A DNA stretch of 14,426 nucleotides from JAHFUI01 sp041485905 (GTDB lineage Bacteria > Acidobacteriota > Vicinamibacteria > Vicinamibacterales > CAVVIG01): NCBI GenBank assembly GCA_041485905.1, contig JBGPKK010000117.1, positions 1 to 14,426 on the forward strand, written 5' to 3'. Of the stretch, positions 12,110 to 14,426 are shown in pieces. The position numbers and the translations under genes were made by a program. Every line of letters begins with the position of its first letter. Position 1 is the stretch's first letter. A model generated the notes under the pieces. That model was not told the DNA's origin. It saw only the letters and a list, made by a program, of their open reading frames with translations, and did no database searches.

Positions 12110-13897
12110 ATGCGCCTTGCCGCCATCGACATCGGGACCAACTCGCTGCACATGATCGTGGTGCGCGTCGGTCCGGACCTCTCGTTCGAGATCATCGATC
12201 GCGAGAAAGAGATGGTGCGCCTGGGCGCCGGCGGACTCGACGGCCGCGCACTGACCCCCGAGGCGATGCACGCGGCGCTGCAGGTGCTCTCGAAGTTCCG
12301 CCGGCTCGCCGAGTCGCACCGGGTCGACGAGATCGTCGCCGTGGCCACCAGCGCCACCCGCGAAGCCGAGAACGGCGGCGCGTTCCTCAAGGCGATCGTC
12401 GATCAGACCGGCATCCGTCCGCGCGTGATCTCGGGGATCGAGGAAGCGCGTCTGATTCACCTCGCCGCGGTTTACGCCGTGGGCGCGCCGGGCGACACGG
12501 CGGTCGTCATCGACATCGGCGGCGGCAGCATCGAGATCACGCGAGGGTCGGGGTCCGGTGTCGATCTTGGCCGCAGCTTCAAGCTCGGGGTCATCCGTCT
12601 CACCGAGCGGTTCGTCAAAAGCGATCCCCTGGCGCCGCGCGACGAGCGCAAGCTGATCAAACACATCGACGAAGAAGCGGGCGAATATCTCGCGCAGATC
12701 GCGCGTGCCGGCTTCGAGCGCGTGATCGGCACGTCCGGCACGATTCTCAGCCTCGGCCAGGTGGTCGCGGCCGAACAAGGGCGTCCGCCGCACGCGCCGC
12801 TACGTAACCGGCGCGTGTCGGCCAAGGCGCTGCGGCGGGTGCGGAAGCAGCTCGTGTTGCTGACACTGGAGCAGCGGCTCCGGGTGCCCGGACTCGATCC
12901 ACGCCGCGCCGATCTTGCCGCGGCGGGAGCGGTGCTGCTTGACGCGGTGCTGCAGCGGCTGGGCGCCGAACAGCTTACGCTGTGCGATTTCTCGCTGCGA
13001 GAGGGGCTCGTCCTCGATTACATCCGGCGACACCGCAAACAGATCGCGCAGGCCGAGCGGTATCCGGACGTCCGCCGCCGCAGCGTCGTGGAGCTCGCCG
13101 AGCGCTGCAACTACTGGCCGGAGCACGCCGGCCAGGTCGCGCGGCTCGCCGTGTCGCTGTTCGACCAGACGCGCGGCCTCCACGGGCTCACGGATCGGGA
13201 GCGCGAGTGGCTCGAATACGCGTCGCTGCTCCACGACATCGGCGTGCACATCTCGTACGAGCGCCACCACAAGCACTCGTACTACCTGATCACAAACGGC
13301 GATCTCCGAGGCTTCGAACCGGACGAGATCGAGACCATCGCGCTCATCGCACGCTATCATCGACGGGCCTCGCCCGATCGGCGTCACGAAGGGTACGCCG
13401 CGCTCGGCCGGCGCCGGCGGCGGGCCATCAGAGCGCTCGCCGCCATTCTCCGGCTGGCCGAAAGCCTCGACCGCAGCCACTCACAGCTGATTGCCGGGCT
13501 CGATCTTCACGATCGTGGAGACGATGCCCTGCTGCAGGTACGAACGACCGGCGACGCGGAGCTCGAGCTGTGGGCCGCCACCCGTCATGCGGCGCCCTTC
13601 GAGCGGTTGATCGCCAAGCCCCTTCACGTCGAAGCCAGCGAACACACTTATGTTGAACAACCTCACCAATCCCCACGAGTACCCGGGCAAGCTGTTCGTC
13701 GTCGAGGGGATCGACGGCTCGGGCAAGACGACGCAGCTGTCGCTGCTGGCCAAGTGGCTGATCGCCGAAGGCCACCGCGTGTTCGTCACCGAATGGAACT
13801 CGTCCGCCCTGGTCAAGGCCGCGACCAAGACGGGAAAGAAGAAGAACGCGTTGACGCCGATGACGTTCAGCCTGCTGCACGCCACGGACTTCGCTGA
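12110..13897 (+). CDS. ppx: Exopolyphosphatase/guanosine-pentaphosphatase (Ppx/GppA) with C-terminal HD domain; abnormal overlapping tail
   Basis: The enzyme removes terminal phosphate from polyphosphate and/or from pppGpp. Its N half is the ASKHA phosphatase fold: DIGTNS (residues 7-12), ATSATREAENGG, GIEEA (109-113, catalytic Glu region), IDIGGGSIEI (from Asp135) and GTSGTILSLG. From about 320 an HD-type domain follows with HAGQVARLA and LLHDIGVHISYERHHKHS (His375-Asp376), as in E. coli Ppx. Residue 513 lies at 13649, and 513 residues is also the E. coli Ppx length, but the frame continues for 82 more codons inside the downstream kinase gene, giving an Arg/Gln-rich tail. In another frame a TGA at 13654-13656 overlaps the kinase ATG, so a frameshift that hides the true stop is plausible. 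No Shine-Dalgarno is visible. GppA versus Ppx activity cannot be told from sequence. Confidence 0.9.
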   Translation: MRLAAIDIGTNSLHMIVVRVGPDLSFEIIDREKEMVRLGAGGLDGRALTPEAMHAALQVLSKFRRLAESHRVDEIVAVATSATREAENGGAFLKAIVDQTGIRPRVISGIEEARLIHLAAVYAVGAPGDTAVVIDIGGGSIEITRGSGSGVDLGRSFKLGVIRLTERFVKSDPLAPRDERKLIKHIDEEAGEYLAQIARAGFERVIGTSGTILSLGQVVAAEQGRPPHAPLRNRRVSAKALRRVRKQLVLLTLEQRLRVPGLDPRRADLAAAGAVLLDAVLQRLGAEQLTLCDFSLREGLVLDYIRRHRKQIAQAERYPDVRRRSVVELAERCNYWPEHAGQVARLAVSLFDQTRGLHGLTDREREWLEYASLLHDIGVHISYERHHKHSYYLITNGDLRGFEPDEIETIALIARYHRRASPDRRHEGYAALGRRRRRAIRALAAILRLAESLDRSHSQLIAGLDLHDRGDDALLQVRTTGDAELELWAATRHAAPFERLIAKPLHVEASEHTYVEQPHQSPRVPGQAVRRRGDRRLGQDDAAVAAGQVADRRRPPRVRHRMELVRPGQGRDQDGKEEERVDADDVQPAARHGLR

Positions 13898-14345
13898 CCG
13901 CCTGCTCTACAAGATCATCCCGCCGCTCAAGGCGGGGATGATTGTGCTGGCGGACCGGTATGCGTACACCGCGTTCGCGCGCGACGTCACGCGGGGGGTC
14001 GATCGGCAATGGGTGCGCGAGCTGTACAGCTTCGCCGTCAAGCCCGATCTGACGATGTATTTCAGAGTGCCGATCGACGTCTCGCTCGACCGGCTGATGG
14101 CCCGCCGGGTGAAGCTCAAATTTTACGAAGCGGGCATGGACCTCGGCTGGAGCTCGAATCCCGCGGAGAGCTTCCGGCTGTTTCAGGGAAAAGTCTTGAA
14201 CGAATATGATCGGCTCGTGGACGAGTTCGGTCTGGACGTCATCGACGCTGTGAGCAGCATCACCGAACAGCAGCGCGTCGTCCGGAAGCTGATTTCGCCG
14301 TACGTCGACCGCAAACAGGTGGAGGCTGCAGATGACCCCGTCTGA
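13650..14345 (+). CDS. Thymidylate-kinase-fold P-loop kinase lacking the TREPG motif; substrate unknown
   Basis: The 231-residue protein has a thymidylate-kinase-type Walker A motif, VVEGIDGSGKTTQ (Gly20-Thr27), the DR motif LADRYAYTA (Asp102-Arg103) and DLTMYFRVPIDVSLDRL, as in dTMP kinases. However, where dTMP kinases have TREPGGT it has TEWNSSALV (47-55), and the following region reads TFSLLHATDFADR. The lid region (KLKFYEAGMDLGWSSNPA) also differs. These changes hit nucleotide-contacting parts, so dTMP may not be the substrate. Automatic annotation would call it dTMP kinase. It overlaps the end of the ppx frame by 248 nt and is followed, overlapping by 14 nt, by another gene, which suggests one operon. 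Linkage to Ppx, CHAD and SixA hints at polyphosphate or phosphorylated-metabolite chemistry; this is inference. Confidence 0.75.
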   Translation: MLNNLTNPHEYPGKLFVVEGIDGSGKTTQLSLLAKWLIAEGHRVFVTEWNSSALVKAATKTGKKKNALTPMTFSLLHATDFADRLLYKIIPPLKAGMIVLADRYAYTAFARDVTRGVDRQWVRELYSFAVKPDLTMYFRVPIDVSLDRLMARRVKLKFYEAGMDLGWSSNPAESFRLFQGKVLNEYDRLVDEFGLDVIDAVSSITEQQRVVRKLISPYVDRKQVEAADDPV

Positions 14346-14426
14346 TCCAGGCGTCGAAGGCGCCAACGGCGAAATACAGGCCGGCCGCTATTACGGCCGC
14401 GGCATTCCGTATCTGCCGATTGCAGG
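14332..14426 (+). CDS. 5' end of an unrecognised gene, possibly a second kinase-like protein (truncated by window)
   Basis: An ATG at 14332, inside the last codons of the kinase gene, has an excellent GGAGG box 7 nt upstream and opens a frame to the window end (31 codons). The visible N terminus, ending in RYYGRGIPYLPIAG, has no domain. From memory, N termini of this sort (Tyr-Tyr-Gly-x-Gly-hydrophobic-Pro) precede a P-loop in thymidylate-kinase-like proteins that come in tandem pairs, so a second kinase paralogue is possible, but the P-loop lies outside the window. The 14-nt overlap with the preceding stop implies translational coupling. Confidence 0.6.
   Translation, partial: MTPSDPGVEGANGEIQAGRYYGRGIPYLPIA

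Noticed and set aside
12050..13480. Minus-strand frames of 247 and 226 codons opposite ppx
   Set aside because: Asp/Arg/His-rich translations antisense to ppx, whose motifs are conserved throughout.

Overview
The window is GC-rich, densely coded DNA from what looks like a diderm bacterium: there is a phosphate-selective outer-membrane porin with a C-terminal Phe and a periplasmic PstS with a Sec signal. Gene style, GC content and heptad-phased intergenic repeats remind me of Acidobacteriota (Vicinamibacteria-like), but that placement is an inference, not something the sequence proves. No rRNA, tRNA, CRISPR array, insertion sequence or prophage gene is visible. No stretch over 300 bases lacks a gene.

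The theme is phosphate sensing, uptake and, probably, polyphosphate metabolism. From left to right: a partial minus-strand gene for a membrane-anchored, glycine-zipper protein (1-535); a divergent plus-strand PhoB-PhoR two-component pair (693-3234); then a long minus-strand run from 12028 down to 3274. In transcription order this run holds a CHAD-domain protein, a SixA-type histidine phosphatase (ATGA overlap), a small membrane-anchored protein of unknown function, two paralogous four-helix membrane proteins, then (after a gap with a candidate Pho box) an OprP-type porin, PstS, PstC and PstA, then (after another gap with a palindrome) a DUF47/PhoU-like protein and a PiT phosphate permease (ATGA overlap). 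Divergent from CHAD on the plus strand lie an Ppx/GppA phosphatase with an HD domain, a thymidylate-kinase-fold protein lacking the usual TREPG motif, and the first 31 codons of another gene that runs off the window.

The parts fit together as follows. PhoR/PhoB sense phosphate limitation and probably control the uptake genes. OprP brings phosphate across the outer membrane, PstS binds it, PstC/PstA form the high-affinity inner-membrane channel and Pit/DUF47 provide the low-affinity route. CHAD, SixA, Ppx and the P-loop kinase form a divergent cluster that I infer acts on polyphosphate or another phosphorylated compound. The ATPase gene pstB and a canonical phoU are absent from the window.

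Points that most deserve a second look: the divergent kinase in the ppx operon; an 82-residue out-of-frame-looking tail on Ppx that overlaps that kinase; two unrelated 7-bp-phased repeat arrays bracketing phoR, one of which codes the end of PhoB; the missing pstB; the paired membrane proteins; and several candidate regulatory palindromes.
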